From Streptomyces viridochromogenes DSM 40736 (lineage in GTDB: Bacteria; Actinomycetota; Actinomycetes; Streptomycetales; Streptomycetaceae), in contig NZ_GG657757.1 in NCBI RefSeq assembly GCF_000158955.1, positions 1,981,630-2,029,654 on the forward strand: a stretch of DNA of 48,025 nucleotides. The letters are read 5' to 3'. Positions 26,697 through 35,359 of the stretch are shown here, piece after piece; position 1 is the stretch's first letter, and every line of letters starts with the position of its first letter. The translations under genes were made by a program, and so were the position numbers. The notes beneath the pieces are model-generated. The model saw only the letters and a program-made list of their open reading frames with translations, ran no database searches and was not told the DNA's origin.

Positions 26697-27020
26697 GCCG
26701 TGTGTGCCTGACGGGCATCGCAGCCGCGGCGGTCCGGCCCGCCGTGCGCTGCGGCTGCCGGCGAGGCTGCCCGCCGCGCCCACCTCGGTGCACGAGGTCA
26801 CGGGCGACCGGCCCGGCCCGCAGCCGGCGGACGAGGTGTGGTCGCACTCGGGCACCTACCCGCCCGGCCGCGGTCGGGCCGTCGGCGGCCTGATCCTCCA
26901 CGGCACCCGAGGCGGCCGCCCTTCAGTCCCGGAACGCCGTCGGACAGGCCCTGGTTCATCGTCGAGCCGATGGTCCTGGAGCCGGTCGCCGCCGCGCCGG
27001 GAAAGGGTTGCCGCTCCCCC
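26697..27020. other. Gene-free spacer, possible decayed sequence
   Basis: About 320 bp with no recognisable protein. Short open stretches on + (for example reading EVTGDRPGPQPADEVWSHSG, and in another frame WFIVEPMVLEPVAAAPG) look protein-like but do not connect, so this may be a decayed gene. I cannot name it. Confidence 0.35.
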
Positions 27021-27053
27021 GCCCGTGGATCCGAAACTTTCGGAACCACGGGC
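27021..27053. promoter_or_regulatory. 33-bp near-perfect palindrome with GAAACTTTC core
   Basis: Arms 27021-27036 and 27038-27053 match as inverted repeats at 15 of 16 positions around a central c. The inner 15 bp TCCGAAACTTTCGGA (27030-27044) is perfect. CGAAANTTTCG-type elements are described at Streptomyces xylanase promoters. It lies 93 bp before the GH43 ATG. Confidence 0.7.
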
Positions 27054-27145
27054 CTCATGCACACCCGTTGACGCCCTGTCCCCGCCCGGTGAAACTCCGA
27101 GAGCCGCTATCCAACAGAATCCCCCAGACTCCGACAGGAAGTGTC

Positions 27146-29353
27146 ATGCGCCCCCGCACGCTCCTGCTTCCGTTCCTGGCCCTGACGGGGCTCCTCCTGA
27201 CCCTTCTCACAGCGCCGCCCAGCACCGCGGACCCCGGAGCACCACCCGTGAAGCATTCCAAGTACGCCGGCTATCTCTTCGCCTACTTCACGGGCGAGGG
27301 CACGGCCGACGGCGAGCAGATCCGCTACGCCCTCAGCCGGGGCAACGACGCCCTGCACTGGCGTGAGCTGAACGCCGGCAAGCCGGTGCTGACGTCGACG
27401 ACCGGCGAGAAGGGCCTGCGCGACCCGTTCGTGATCCGTTCCCCCGAGGGCGACAAGTTCTACCTGATCGCCACCGACCTGCGGATGTACCAGAACTCCA
27501 GCGGCAGCTGGGACCAGGTCCAGCGGCACGGCAGCAAGTCGATCATGGTCTGGGAGTCCACGGACCTCGTCCACTGGACCGACCAGCGCCTGGTGAAGGT
27601 CTCCCCCGACAGCGCGGGCAACACCTGGGCCCCGGAGGCCTACTGGGACGACAAGCTCGGCGAGTACGTCGTCTTCTGGGCGTCGAAGCTGTACGCCGAC
27701 GACGACCCGGACCACAAGGGCGACACGTACAACAAGATGATGTACGCGACCACGAAGGACTTCCGGACCTTCAGCGAGCCCAAGGTGTGGAACGACCCCG
27801 GCTACTCGGTCATCGACTCCACGGTCGTGAAGTACAAGGACGACTACTACCGCTACACCAAGGACGAGCGGGACCCCAGCTCCTCCAGCCCCTGCTCGAA
27901 GTTCATCACCGGCGAGAAGTCGGCCTCGCTGACCTCGACGAAGTACGACTTCGTGGCCGACTGCATCGGCAAGGGCGCGATGGACCGCGGCGAGGGCCCG
28001 ACGGTGTTCAAGTCGAACACCGAGAAGAAGTGGTACCTGTTCATCGACGAGTACGGCGGTCGCGGCTACGTGCCGTTCGAGACCACCGACCTCGCCTCGG
28101 GCACGTGGACGCCGTCCACGAACTACCAGCTCCCGGCCAGCCCCCGGCACGGCACGGTCCTCCCGGTGACGCAGCAGGAGTACGACCGGCTGCTGGCGGC
28201 CTACCCGAGCACCTCCACCTCGGTGGTGGACGCGACGGCCCGGCACCAGAAGGGCTACTCGATCGTCACGGAGAGCGCCTCGAAGGTCGTCCTGCCGATG
28301 GAGCCGGACGCCGATCCGCGCGGCCTGGCCCCGAAGCTGTGGGTCGGTGAGGGTGCGAAGCTCAGCCCGAGGTCCGGCACGCGCCGCGACTTCCGCACGC
28401 CGCAGAAGTACACGGTGACAGCCGCCGACGGCACCAGGCGCACCTGGACGGTCGAGGCGGTCCGCACCCGCAGCCCCTTGCTGCCGGGCCTGAACGCCGA
28501 CCCCGACGTCCACTACCTGAACGGCAGATACTGGATCTACCCGACGACGGACGGCTTCCAGGGCTGGAGCGGCACCAAGTTCAAGGCGTACTCGTCGAAG
28601 GACCTGGTGAACTGGAAGGACCACGGCGTCATCCTCGACCTCGGGCCGGACGTGAGCTGGGCCGACAAGTACGCCTGGGCACCCGCGATCGCCGAGCGGA
28701 ACGGCAAGTACTACTTCTACTTCTGCGCCGAGCAGCAGATCGGCGTGGCGGTGGCCGACTCCCCCGCAGGCCCCTTCAAGGACGCGCTCGGCAAGCCGCT
28801 CGTCGCCAAGGGCGGTTCGCTGAAGGGCCAGATGATCGACCCGGCGGTCTTCACGGACGACGACGGCCAGGCGTACCTGTACTGGGGCAACGGGCACGGC
28901 TACGTGGTGCCGCTGGGCGACGACATGGTGTCCTTCGACGCGTCGAAGGTGAAGGACATCACCCCGGACAACTTCCGCGAGGGCTCCTTCGTGATCAAGC
29001 GGAAGGGCACGTACTACTTCATGTGGTCGGAGGACGACACCCGCAGCGAGAACTACCACGTGGCGTACGCGACGGGCCCGTCCCCGCTCGGCCCGTGGAC
29101 CAAGCGCGGGACGATCCTGGAGAAGCGACCCGAGTACGGCATCCTCGGCACCGGTCACCACTCGGTGGTGAACACTCCCGGCACCGACGACTGGTACATG
29201 GTCTACCACCGCTTCGCCCTCAACGGCCCGGGTCTGCCGGGCGGCGACGGCATGCACCGGGAGACCACCGTCGACCGCATGGAGTTCGCGGCGGACGGCA
29301 CCGTCAAGCCGGTGGTGCCGACCCTGGAGGGCGTCAAGCCGGTACGGCGGTGA
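27146..29353 (+). CDS. Secreted two-domain GH43 glycoside hydrolase (arabinosidase/xylosidase type)
   Basis: 735 aa with a Sec-type signal (LLLPFLALTGLLLTLLTAPP). The N-terminal five-blade domain (residues about 40-370) shows KGLRDPFVIRSPEGDKFYLI and NTWAPEAYWDDKLGEYVVFW. A short beta linker (YSIVTESASKVVLPMEPDAD) leads to a C-terminal GH43 domain with Asp in NADPDVHYLNGRYWIYPTTD, Asp in GQMIDPAVFTDDDGQAYLYW and the probable acid Glu in FREGSFVIKRKGTYYFMWSE. It should release arabinose or xylose from pectin side chains or arabinoxylan outside the cell. ATG 27146 follows AGGAA. A palindrome at 27021-27053 probably regulates it. Confidence 0.87.
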   Translation: MRPRTLLLPFLALTGLLLTLLTAPPSTADPGAPPVKHSKYAGYLFAYFTGEGTADGEQIRYALSRGNDALHWRELNAGKPVLTSTTGEKGLRDPFVIRSPEGDKFYLIATDLRMYQNSSGSWDQVQRHGSKSIMVWESTDLVHWTDQRLVKVSPDSAGNTWAPEAYWDDKLGEYVVFWASKLYADDDPDHKGDTYNKMMYATTKDFRTFSEPKVWNDPGYSVIDSTVVKYKDDYYRYTKDERDPSSSSPCSKFITGEKSASLTSTKYDFVADCIGKGAMDRGEGPTVFKSNTEKKWYLFIDEYGGRGYVPFETTDLASGTWTPSTNYQLPASPRHGTVLPVTQQEYDRLLAAYPSTSTSVVDATARHQKGYSIVTESASKVVLPMEPDADPRGLAPKLWVGEGAKLSPRSGTRRDFRTPQKYTVTAADGTRRTWTVEAVRTRSPLLPGLNADPDVHYLNGRYWIYPTTDGFQGWSGTKFKAYSSKDLVNWKDHGVILDLGPDVSWADKYAWAPAIAERNGKYYFYFCAEQQIGVAVADSPAGPFKDALGKPLVAKGGSLKGQMIDPAVFTDDDGQAYLYWGNGHGYVVPLGDDMVSFDASKVKDITPDNFREGSFVIKRKGTYYFMWSEDDTRSENYHVAYATGPSPLGPWTKRGTILEKRPEYGILGTGHHSVVNTPGTDDWYMVYHRFALNGPGLPGGDGMHRETTVDRMEFAADGTVKPVVPTLEGVKPVRR

Positions 29354-29356
29354 GCC

Positions 29357-29533
29357 TCACAGGACGTCGTCGAGCCAGCTGAAGACCTCGTCCTGCGTCT
29401 CGCGGACGAAGACGTGGCCGAGCCCCGGCCACGCCCAGGGCCTCCAGTCGCCGAGGCAGGTGTCCCGGGTGTGCGACGCGGCCTGTTCGGCGTCGAGTCG
29501 GGGCCGGTTCTCCGGCACGGGCTGCGCGAGCAT
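29357..29533 (-). pseudogene. 58-aa remnant resembling the C-terminus of an alpha/beta hydrolase
   Basis: The ATG at 29533 has a good ribosome site (GAAGGAG, 7-nt spacing). The protein starts MLAQPVPENRPRLDAE and ends WPGLGHVFVRETQDEVFSWL plus DDVL. The H in GLGHVF followed by an amphipathic last helix resembles the catalytic-His end of esterases. No nucleophile region exists, so it is probably a truncated or internally deleted esterase gene. It is the last gene on - in the pectin block, after a hairpin behind the PL1 gene. Identification is weak. Confidence 0.35.
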
Positions 29534-29586
29534 GCGGCCGCTCCTTCGCGGTGCGGCCGGTGCGGATGGGGAGAAGCCGGGGCGGA

Positions 29587-29608
29587 CGCACCCCGGGGCA
29601 GGGGTGCG
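29587..29608. terminator. Hairpin after the PL1 pectate lyase
   Basis: CGCACCCC (29587-29594) and GGGGTGCG (29601-29608) pair perfectly around a 6-nt loop, 33 bp past the PL1 stop at 29641. Likely terminator of the RGAE-PL1 transcript. Confidence 0.6.
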
Positions 29609-29640
29609 ATGCGGGCCGCCCCGGCCGGCTCAGGGCAGGG

Positions 29641-30954
29641 TCAGCGCACGCGGCCGGCGCCCGCGCGGGCGTCGACGAGTCCCGGGACGGCCTTCGCCGG
29701 GTCGACGTGCGCCCGCAGGGTCGGTGTCCAGCCGGCACCCGACTGGAGCGTCTCCTCCGGGATCTCCGCGTTGTGCACGGCGATCAGGTCGACGGCCTTG
29801 CCGTTGACGAGGTTGGCTCCCGCGGTGACCGGCGCCTCGCTCCACTTCTTGAGGATCTTCGCCGGGCTGATGCCCTGCGCCAGCGTGAACGCGTTGTGCT
29901 CGGCGACGAGCCGGGACTCCTTGCCGACGCCGTAGACGTAACCCCACTTCTGGGCCTTGGTGACCACGAAGTGGTTGTTGTAGGAGTCGACCTGGCCGAA
30001 CCGCACCCGGGGCGCCCGCTCCACGATGCCCTCGAAGCGGTTGTGGTGCAGGGTGACCTTCAGCTTGCCCGTGTCGTCGGCGGTGGCACTGTCGCTGTTG
30101 CCGATCAGCATGGTCTTGTCGTGGTCGTCGAACGAGTTCCACGACACGGTCACGTAGGTGGAGCCGCGCACGACGTCGAGCAGCCCGTCGTGCCGCTGAA
30201 AGGTCTTGCCGAAGTAGGACGGCAACGCGCTGTCGGGGTGACGGCCGTCGGTCAGCGTGTTGTGGTCGACCCACACATGGGTGGAGCCGTAGACCACGAC
30301 ACCGTCGTACTCGCTGTTCCAGGCACCGGTCTTGTTGTCGTCGGTCGGATCCCACTGCGGGAAGCAGTCGATCGGGGCCTCGACGGTGAGGTTGCGGACG
30401 ATGACGTTGTCGACGCCCTTGATCTGGAGGCTGCCGCCGAGGATCCCCGAGTCCTTCCCCACACCGATGACGGTGGTGTTGGCGGGCACGGCGGCCTTGA
30501 TCGTCTTGTCCTGCTGGGCGGCGGACGCGGCCCGCAGTTCCTCCTGCTCACCGCTGACCGGCTTGTCGTGCCCCCAGACGGCCGGGTCGTAGGCGGCGAG
30601 GTACTTCTGGAAGTCGTACCCCTCGGCCTCGAACGCCTCGCACCCCTGGGAGACCGCGTCGATCATCCCCTTCACCTTGATGATCTTCGGTGCGGACCCG
30701 CCGTCCTTCAGTGCGGCCTTGAACTGCTCCCAGGAGGTGACGGTGTAGACGTGCGCGGCATCGGCCGCGGCACCGCCGGTGGTGCCGGTGCCGTACGCAC
30801 CCCACCCGTCGCCGGCCCCGAGGGTCTGGCGCGCCACGTCCCGGGGCTGGGCCTGCGCGCCGGTGCCGCTCAGGGACAGCACGAGCGCGGCGCATCCGAC
30901 CACGACAGCGACTCTCCGCTGAATGGCATGATCATGACACTTACGAACGTTCAT
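29641..30954 (-). CDS. Secreted pectate lyase, family PL1
   Basis: 437 aa. Signal peptide (VAVVVGCAALVLSLSGTGAQ, cleavage near AQA). PL1 parallel beta-helix with the vWiDH motif in HVWVDHNTLTDGRHPD and the region of the catalytic Arg in VTLHHNRFEGIVERAPRVRF; also VTVSWNSFDDHDKTMLIGNS. It cuts polygalacturonate by beta-elimination outside the cell. ATG 30954 follows AAGGAAGAGAG. It is 32 bp downstream of the acetylesterase gene, so the two are probably one transcript. Its N- and C-termini are the closest match to the deleted gene at 38897-39202. Confidence 0.92.
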   Translation of the reverse strand: MNVRKCHDHAIQRRVAVVVGCAALVLSLSGTGAQAQPRDVARQTLGAGDGWGAYGTGTTGGAAADAAHVYTVTSWEQFKAALKDGGSAPKIIKVKGMIDAVSQGCEAFEAEGYDFQKYLAAYDPAVWGHDKPVSGEQEELRAASAAQQDKTIKAAVPANTTVIGVGKDSGILGGSLQIKGVDNVIVRNLTVEAPIDCFPQWDPTDDNKTGAWNSEYDGVVVYGSTHVWVDHNTLTDGRHPDSALPSYFGKTFQRHDGLLDVVRGSTYVTVSWNSFDDHDKTMLIGNSDSATADDTGKLKVTLHHNRFEGIVERAPRVRFGQVDSYNNHFVVTKAQKWGYVYGVGKESRLVAEHNAFTLAQGISPAKILKKWSEAPVTAGANLVNGKAVDLIAVHNAEIPEETLQSGAGWTPTLRAHVDPAKAVPGLVDARAGAGRVR

Positions 30955-30986
30955 GGTGCGGCTCTCTTCCTTCATCGTCGGGGGTG

Positions 30987-31784
30987 TTACGAGGCGGCTT
31001 CCGGCCAGGTGATCCAGGACTCCGGAATCGCCGCATCCAGCCGGCGCACATCGCGCGGCCCCAGCACCCGGGCTTTGAGCAGCTCCTGGCCCACCAGCCG
31101 GGCCACGGCGATCGCGCCCGGCGGATTGAAGTGCGTGTTGTCCTGCTCGGTCGCGGTCCAGTTGAAGTACTTCTTCGTCTCCTCGACCCCGAGCCGCTGC
31201 CACAGGGCGAGCGACAGGGCCTGGACATCGAGCAGCGCGACCCGCTCCTCGGCGGCCAGCGCCCGCATGGCCGCCGGATACTCACCGTGCGTCGGCAGGG
31301 CCTTGCCGGCGGTGTCGAACCGCCGCCGCTCCACGGAGGTCGCCAGCACCGGCCGCGCCCCACGCGCCCGGGCCCCGTCGAGGTACGTCCGCAGATACTG
31401 CTGGTACGTCGACCAGGGCTCGGTGTACCGGGTGGGGTCCTCCGCCTTCTCGTCGTTGTGGGCGAACTGCACGAGCAGGAAGTCCCCGGGCCTGATCGCG
31501 GAGAGAATCACATCGAGGCGACCCTCGTCGACGAAGCTCTTGGAACTACGCCCGTTCACGGCATGGTTGGCGACCGAAAGCCCCTCACGCAGAAAGAACG
31601 GAAGAGCCATACCCCACCCGGTCTCGGGCGCGGCGTCGGCGTATTTCTGGGCGGCGGTGGAATCACCGGCGATGTAGAGGGTGCGACTTCGGCGACTGGC
31701 GGCTTGTGCGGCACCGCTGGCGGAGAACGCGAGGGGCACGGCAGCGACAGCGGCGACTGCGACCTGTCTTCGGCTGAGAGACAC
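30987..31784 (-). CDS. Rhamnogalacturonan acetylesterase (SGNH, CE12)
   Basis: 265 aa. Signal peptide VAVAAVAAVPLAFSASGAAQ. SGNH hydrolase blocks: nucleophile Ser in LYIAGDSTAAQKYADA, Gly/Asn region NHAVNGRSSKSFVDEG, block III LLVQFAHNDEKAEDP and the catalytic Asp/His in EQDNTHFNPPGAIAVARLV. This is the RGAE (CE12) pattern: it removes acetyl groups from the rhamnogalacturonan backbone so that lyases can act. GTG 31784 follows AAAGGAA. An upstream frame exists but runs through repeat copy B. Confidence 0.88.
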   Translation of the reverse strand: MSLSRRQVAVAAVAAVPLAFSASGAAQAASRRSRTLYIAGDSTAAQKYADAAPETGWGMALPFFLREGLSVANHAVNGRSSKSFVDEGRLDVILSAIRPGDFLLVQFAHNDEKAEDPTRYTEPWSTYQQYLRTYLDGARARGARPVLATSVERRRFDTAGKALPTHGEYPAAMRALAAEERVALLDVQALSLALWQRLGVEETKKYFNWTATEQDNTHFNPPGAIAVARLVGQELLKARVLGPRDVRRLDAAIPESWITWPEAAS

Positions 31785-31816
31785 GCGTGTTCCTTTCTGA
31801 CATGCGGATGGTGGTT

Positions 31817-31876
31817 CCCTCAGGGGCGCGGGGCAGTATTGATATGCGGCTCCGCCGCGTGGGCGCGACAAGCCAC
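31817..31876. repeat. Dispersed intergenic repeat, copy B
   Basis: Matches 14583-14642 at 53 of 60 positions (hand count), in the same orientation. It fills the 151-bp spacer between the solute-binding protein gene and the acetylesterase gene. Confidence 0.8.
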
Positions 31877-31935
31877 GGGACGGCCCGCACCCTGCAATCC
31901 ACAGGCCGCCCCACGGCGAAATCCAGCAACCCGAA

Positions 31936-33285
31936 CTAACCGTTCTGCTGATCCCACTCCGCCTGCGCGCTGTTCAGCTGCTCAGCCAACGCGTCCAGAA
32001 ATTCCTTCGCGCTCATCTTCCCGAGCAGCACCTTCTGGAAGTTCGGCTCATTGTCTGCCTTGGAAATCGTGTTCCAGTCGGGCAGGTAGTACGGCAGCTG
32101 CACGATCGTGGTGGACCCGTCCGACAACGCGTCAGCGGCCAGCTTCGTCGGCTCGGCCTTCGAGATCCACGCATCCCCGGCCGCGTCCGTGTTCGCCGGC
32201 ACCTGCCCCGCCGTCTCGTTGAACTTCGAGTTCTCCGCCTTGGACGTGGCGAACTCGATGAACTTCCACGCGGCTTCCTTGTTCTTGCCGCTCTTGAACA
32301 GCCCCAGCCCGTCCACCGGGTTGGAGACCTGGACCCGCTTCCCCCCGGGCCCGGTCGGCTGCGGAATACCGCGGAACTTGTCGACCCCGAGCGCCTTCAC
32401 ATGGTCCTGGTACGAGCCGAGATTGTGGTTCAGCATCCCGATCGTGCCGGAGTCCCACTGCGCGACCATCTTCGTGAAGTCGTTGTTGAGGTCGGCCGCG
32501 GGCGTGACCTTCTTGTACAGCGCCGCGTACTTCTCCAGCGCCGCCACGTTCTTCGGATCGTTCACCGTGGTCTTCTCACCACTGGAGTTCCAGAACGAGG
32601 TGATCCCGGACTGCCCGTACATGGCGTCCAGCGCCTGGGCGATGGATCCCGTGCCACCGCGAATGGTGTACCCGAACTCGTTCTTGCCCTGGTTCGTGAG
32701 TTTGTCCGCGGCCTCGTAGAACCGCTCCCACGTCGTCGGCTCCTCGAGGCCCGCCTTCTTGAACAGGTCGGTGCGGTAGTACAGCACACCGTTGTTCGCG
32801 GAGGTCGGGATCGAGTACAGCTTGTCGTCGCCCCCGCCGGCCGCCTTCAGCGACTCGACCATGTCCTTGTTGAGCTTGCCGTCGAGCGAGGACCCCGCGA
32901 GCCGCTCGTCCAGCGGTTCCAGCGCGCCCTGCGCGGCGAACCCGGCGAGCATCGCCGCGCCCACACCCCCGACGTCCGGCAGGCCGCCGCCCTGGAGGGC
33001 GGTGTCCACCTTGGACTGGTACTCGGTGGCGGCGATCCCGACGTACTCGACCTTGATGTCCGGGTTGGCCTTCTCGAAGTCGGCGATGATCTCCTTCCAG
33101 ATGTCGGTGCGGACACCGCCGTTGTTGTCCCAGAAGACGATCTTTCCCTTGCCGCTGCCCTCGGCGCCCTTGTCCCCGCCGGCGCCGCTGCCGTCGTCAC
33201 CGCAGGCGGTGGCGGTCAGGGCGAGCGCGGCCCCCAGGGCGACGGCCGTGGCGGCGCGCCTGCTTCTGCGAATGCTGATCTTCAT
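31936..33285 (-). CDS. Sugar ABC transporter solute-binding lipoprotein
   Basis: 449 aa of the family 1 (MalE-like) binding proteins. Lipoprotein signal: Arg-rich start (MKISIRRSRRAATAVALGAA) and lipobox-like TATAC with Cys then DDGSGAGG. Body: IVFWDNNGGVRTDIWKEIIA, YSIPTSANNGVLYYRTDLFK and VDGLGLFKSGKNKEAAWKFI. It should bind pectin-derived oligosaccharides outside the membrane and hand them to the permeases at 39.2-41.0 kb. It is placed five genes away from those permeases, 49 bp after the PL1-CE8 gene. ATG 33285 follows AGAAGAGAG. Confidence 0.9.
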   Translation of the reverse strand: MKISIRRSRRAATAVALGAALALTATACGDDGSGAGGDKGAEGSGKGKIVFWDNNGGVRTDIWKEIIADFEKANPDIKVEYVGIAATEYQSKVDTALQGGGLPDVGGVGAAMLAGFAAQGALEPLDERLAGSSLDGKLNKDMVESLKAAGGGDDKLYSIPTSANNGVLYYRTDLFKKAGLEEPTTWERFYEAADKLTNQGKNEFGYTIRGGTGSIAQALDAMYGQSGITSFWNSSGEKTTVNDPKNVAALEKYAALYKKVTPAADLNNDFTKMVAQWDSGTIGMLNHNLGSYQDHVKALGVDKFRGIPQPTGPGGKRVQVSNPVDGLGLFKSGKNKEAAWKFIEFATSKAENSKFNETAGQVPANTDAAGDAWISKAEPTKLAADALSDGSTTIVQLPYYLPDWNTISKADNEPNFQKVLLGKMSAKEFLDALAEQLNSAQAEWDQQNG

Positions 33286-33334
33286 CGGTCGGCTCTCTTC
33301 TTCTGGATCCAACTGGCTGTGACGGTGGGGGTAG

Positions 33335-35326
33335 TCAGTGGTGGCGGGCGTACGGAGCCCAGTGGTCCGTGCCCTTGAGGTAGGCGGCGACGGTCTGGGA
33401 CCGCGCCTCCTCGTCGCTCAGCTGCGGACGGTCGGCGGTGACCGTCGCGCCCGGACCGTGGTTGCGGTACTCGGCGAACCGCGCGTCCTTCCACGAGAAG
33501 CCGCTCATGTCGGTCCACGGCGCGGACTTGATCGCGGCCGGCAGCTCGGTGTCCCGGATCAGCACCTGGGCGACGGCGTCGGGTTCACCCCCGGGGTGCC
33601 AGGGCCGCCCGAGGTGGAAGGAGCCCGCCGGCGCGTCGCTCACGATCTTCGACCTGGTGATGAGGAACCCGTGCGGGTTCCCGGTCCACGTCGAGGCGGC
33701 GGTGATGTAGCCGTTGTTGGTGTCCGAGCCCCGGCTCAGCGCCCGGATGACCGACCGCTCGATCACCGTCGTGGCCCGGCCGTAGAGGAAGTCGACGTCG
33801 CCCTCGATGGAGGAGTCGCGGACGTAGACCCGGCTGACGGTGGTGAGCTTGGGGCTGTCGGTCATGAGCGTGTCCTGGTTGCCCAGGAACGCGGTGTCCT
33901 CGAAGACGATGCGGTCGCCGGTCGTCTTCATCGCCAGCGCCTGCTCGCCCTTCAGCTCGTGCGCGGCCTCGTCGAAGTCGTTGCTGAAGGTGAGGTTGCG
34001 TGCGGTGACGTCGTTCGCCGCGATGCGGACGGTGGCGCTCCCGGTCGAACCCCCGTACTCGGCGGGCGTGTCGTAGACGACGACGGTGTCGGAGCGGTCG
34101 CGTCCGGTGCCCCGCAGGAGGAGGTTCGGCTTGCTCGCGGGGATGTACACCTTCTCGCGGTACGTGCCCGGCGCGACGGCGATCTCCACGGGGGTGTCGT
34201 TGCCGTCGGGCACCGCGTCCACGGCGGACTGCACGGTCGGGTAGGCGCCCGGGACGTGCAGCACGACCGGGCCGCCGATGCGCTTCTGCGGGCCCGAGAA
34301 GCGCTTCACCAGCGCGGGCACGGCGGCGGCCGGGTCGAGCCGGTAGTCGTAGAACTCTCGCGGGTCGAACGCGGCGCCCCACGCGTCGTGCCGGCCGGAG
34401 GTGTTCCTGAGGACGGAGCCGCGCTGCACCAGCTCGGCGGTGGTGTCGGCCTGGTAGGGGTGCTGGACTCCGTCGTAGTAGCTGTTCTCGATGACCATCT
34501 TCGTCCGGCCGCGCGACCAGTTGCCGTACGTCCACACGGGGTCGCCGTCGGACAGCTGCGAGGACAGGTAGTTGTTGTAGAGGTGCGCGTAGGCGCAGTT
34601 GTCGGCGGACGGGTTGCGCTGCTTGGTGCCGCGGAACCAGTTGTGGTCGACGGTGATCTGCGTCCTGACGTTGGGCGTCCAGCCGATGCCGAAGGTCTTG
34701 TTGTTGTTCGTGAACTGGTTGTAGGAGACGGTGACGTACTCGCTGTCCTTGCGGATGTCGAGCTGGCCGTCGCAGATGCGCGAGAACCGGATGTGGTCGA
34801 TCCACACGTGGTGGGCGGTGTCCAGCCGGATGCCGTCGAAGTCGGTGTCCTTGCAGTCCCAGTTGCCCTCGATGGCCGTGTCGCGGATGGTGAGGTTGCG
34901 GATGACGACGTTGTGCGTGCCGGGGTCGAGGGTGAAGCCGCCGTGCACGATCTCGGCGGAGTCGCTCACGCCGATGATGGTCTTGTCGGAGGCGACGGGT
35001 ATCTCCGTGCCGAACGGGTCCATCTCCACAGAGCCCTTGACGCGGATGACGTAGGGCTCTTCGGCCGCCGCGTACTTCGCCAGCGCGGCCTGATCGGTGA
35101 CGGTGACGATCTTGCCGCCCGCCCCGCCGGTGGTGCCGCCTGCGAGGGAGGCGAAGCCGTGCGGGCGATCGGTCCAGCGGTCCGCGGCGGGCGCGGCCTG
35201 CGCGGGCGGGGCGGCCTGGGCCTCCCCGATCGCCCCGAGACCCAGCGCGGCGACGAGACCGAGCACGGTGGCCACGACCTTGCCGTGCCCCGGTCTTGAC
35301 AAGCGCTTGCTGCGGAGGTGCGTCAT
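33335..35326 (-). CDS. Secreted pectate lyase-pectin methylesterase fusion (PL1-CE8)
   Basis: 663 aa with a signal peptide (VVATVLGLVAALGLGAIGEA, cleavage near AQAAP). Residues about 45-345 are a PL1 pectate lyase: HHVWIDHIRFSRICDGQLDI and VDHNWFRGTKQRNPSADNC. Residues about 350-640 are a CE8 pectin methylesterase with its catalytic set: Gln-Asp in AFLGNQDTLM, Asp in EGDVDFLYGRATTVIE and Arg/Trp in LGRPWHPGGEP. One protein could thus remove methyl groups and cleave the exposed polygalacturonate. ATG 35326 (MTHLRSKRL) follows GGGAG; a longer in-frame start lies at 35338. It sits 33 bp after the GH43 gene and 49 bp before the binding protein. Confidence 0.93.
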   Translation of the reverse strand: MTHLRSKRLSRPGHGKVVATVLGLVAALGLGAIGEAQAAPPAQAAPAADRWTDRPHGFASLAGGTTGGAGGKIVTVTDQAALAKYAAAEEPYVIRVKGSVEMDPFGTEIPVASDKTIIGVSDSAEIVHGGFTLDPGTHNVVIRNLTIRDTAIEGNWDCKDTDFDGIRLDTAHHVWIDHIRFSRICDGQLDIRKDSEYVTVSYNQFTNNNKTFGIGWTPNVRTQITVDHNWFRGTKQRNPSADNCAYAHLYNNYLSSQLSDGDPVWTYGNWSRGRTKMVIENSYYDGVQHPYQADTTAELVQRGSVLRNTSGRHDAWGAAFDPREFYDYRLDPAAAVPALVKRFSGPQKRIGGPVVLHVPGAYPTVQSAVDAVPDGNDTPVEIAVAPGTYREKVYIPASKPNLLLRGTGRDRSDTVVVYDTPAEYGGSTGSATVRIAANDVTARNLTFSNDFDEAAHELKGEQALAMKTTGDRIVFEDTAFLGNQDTLMTDSPKLTTVSRVYVRDSSIEGDVDFLYGRATTVIERSVIRALSRGSDTNNGYITAASTWTGNPHGFLITRSKIVSDAPAGSFHLGRPWHPGGEPDAVAQVLIRDTELPAAIKSAPWTDMSGFSWKDARFAEYRNHGPGATVTADRPQLSDEEARSQTVAAYLKGTDHWAPYARHH

Positions 35327-35359
35327 TGCGGCTCCCAACAGGCTTACGACTGGAGTGCG

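Noticed and set aside
31785..31871. Longer acetylesterase starting at 31871
   Set aside because: The extension is translated repeat copy B, and GTG 31784 has a good ribosome site directly before a signal peptide.
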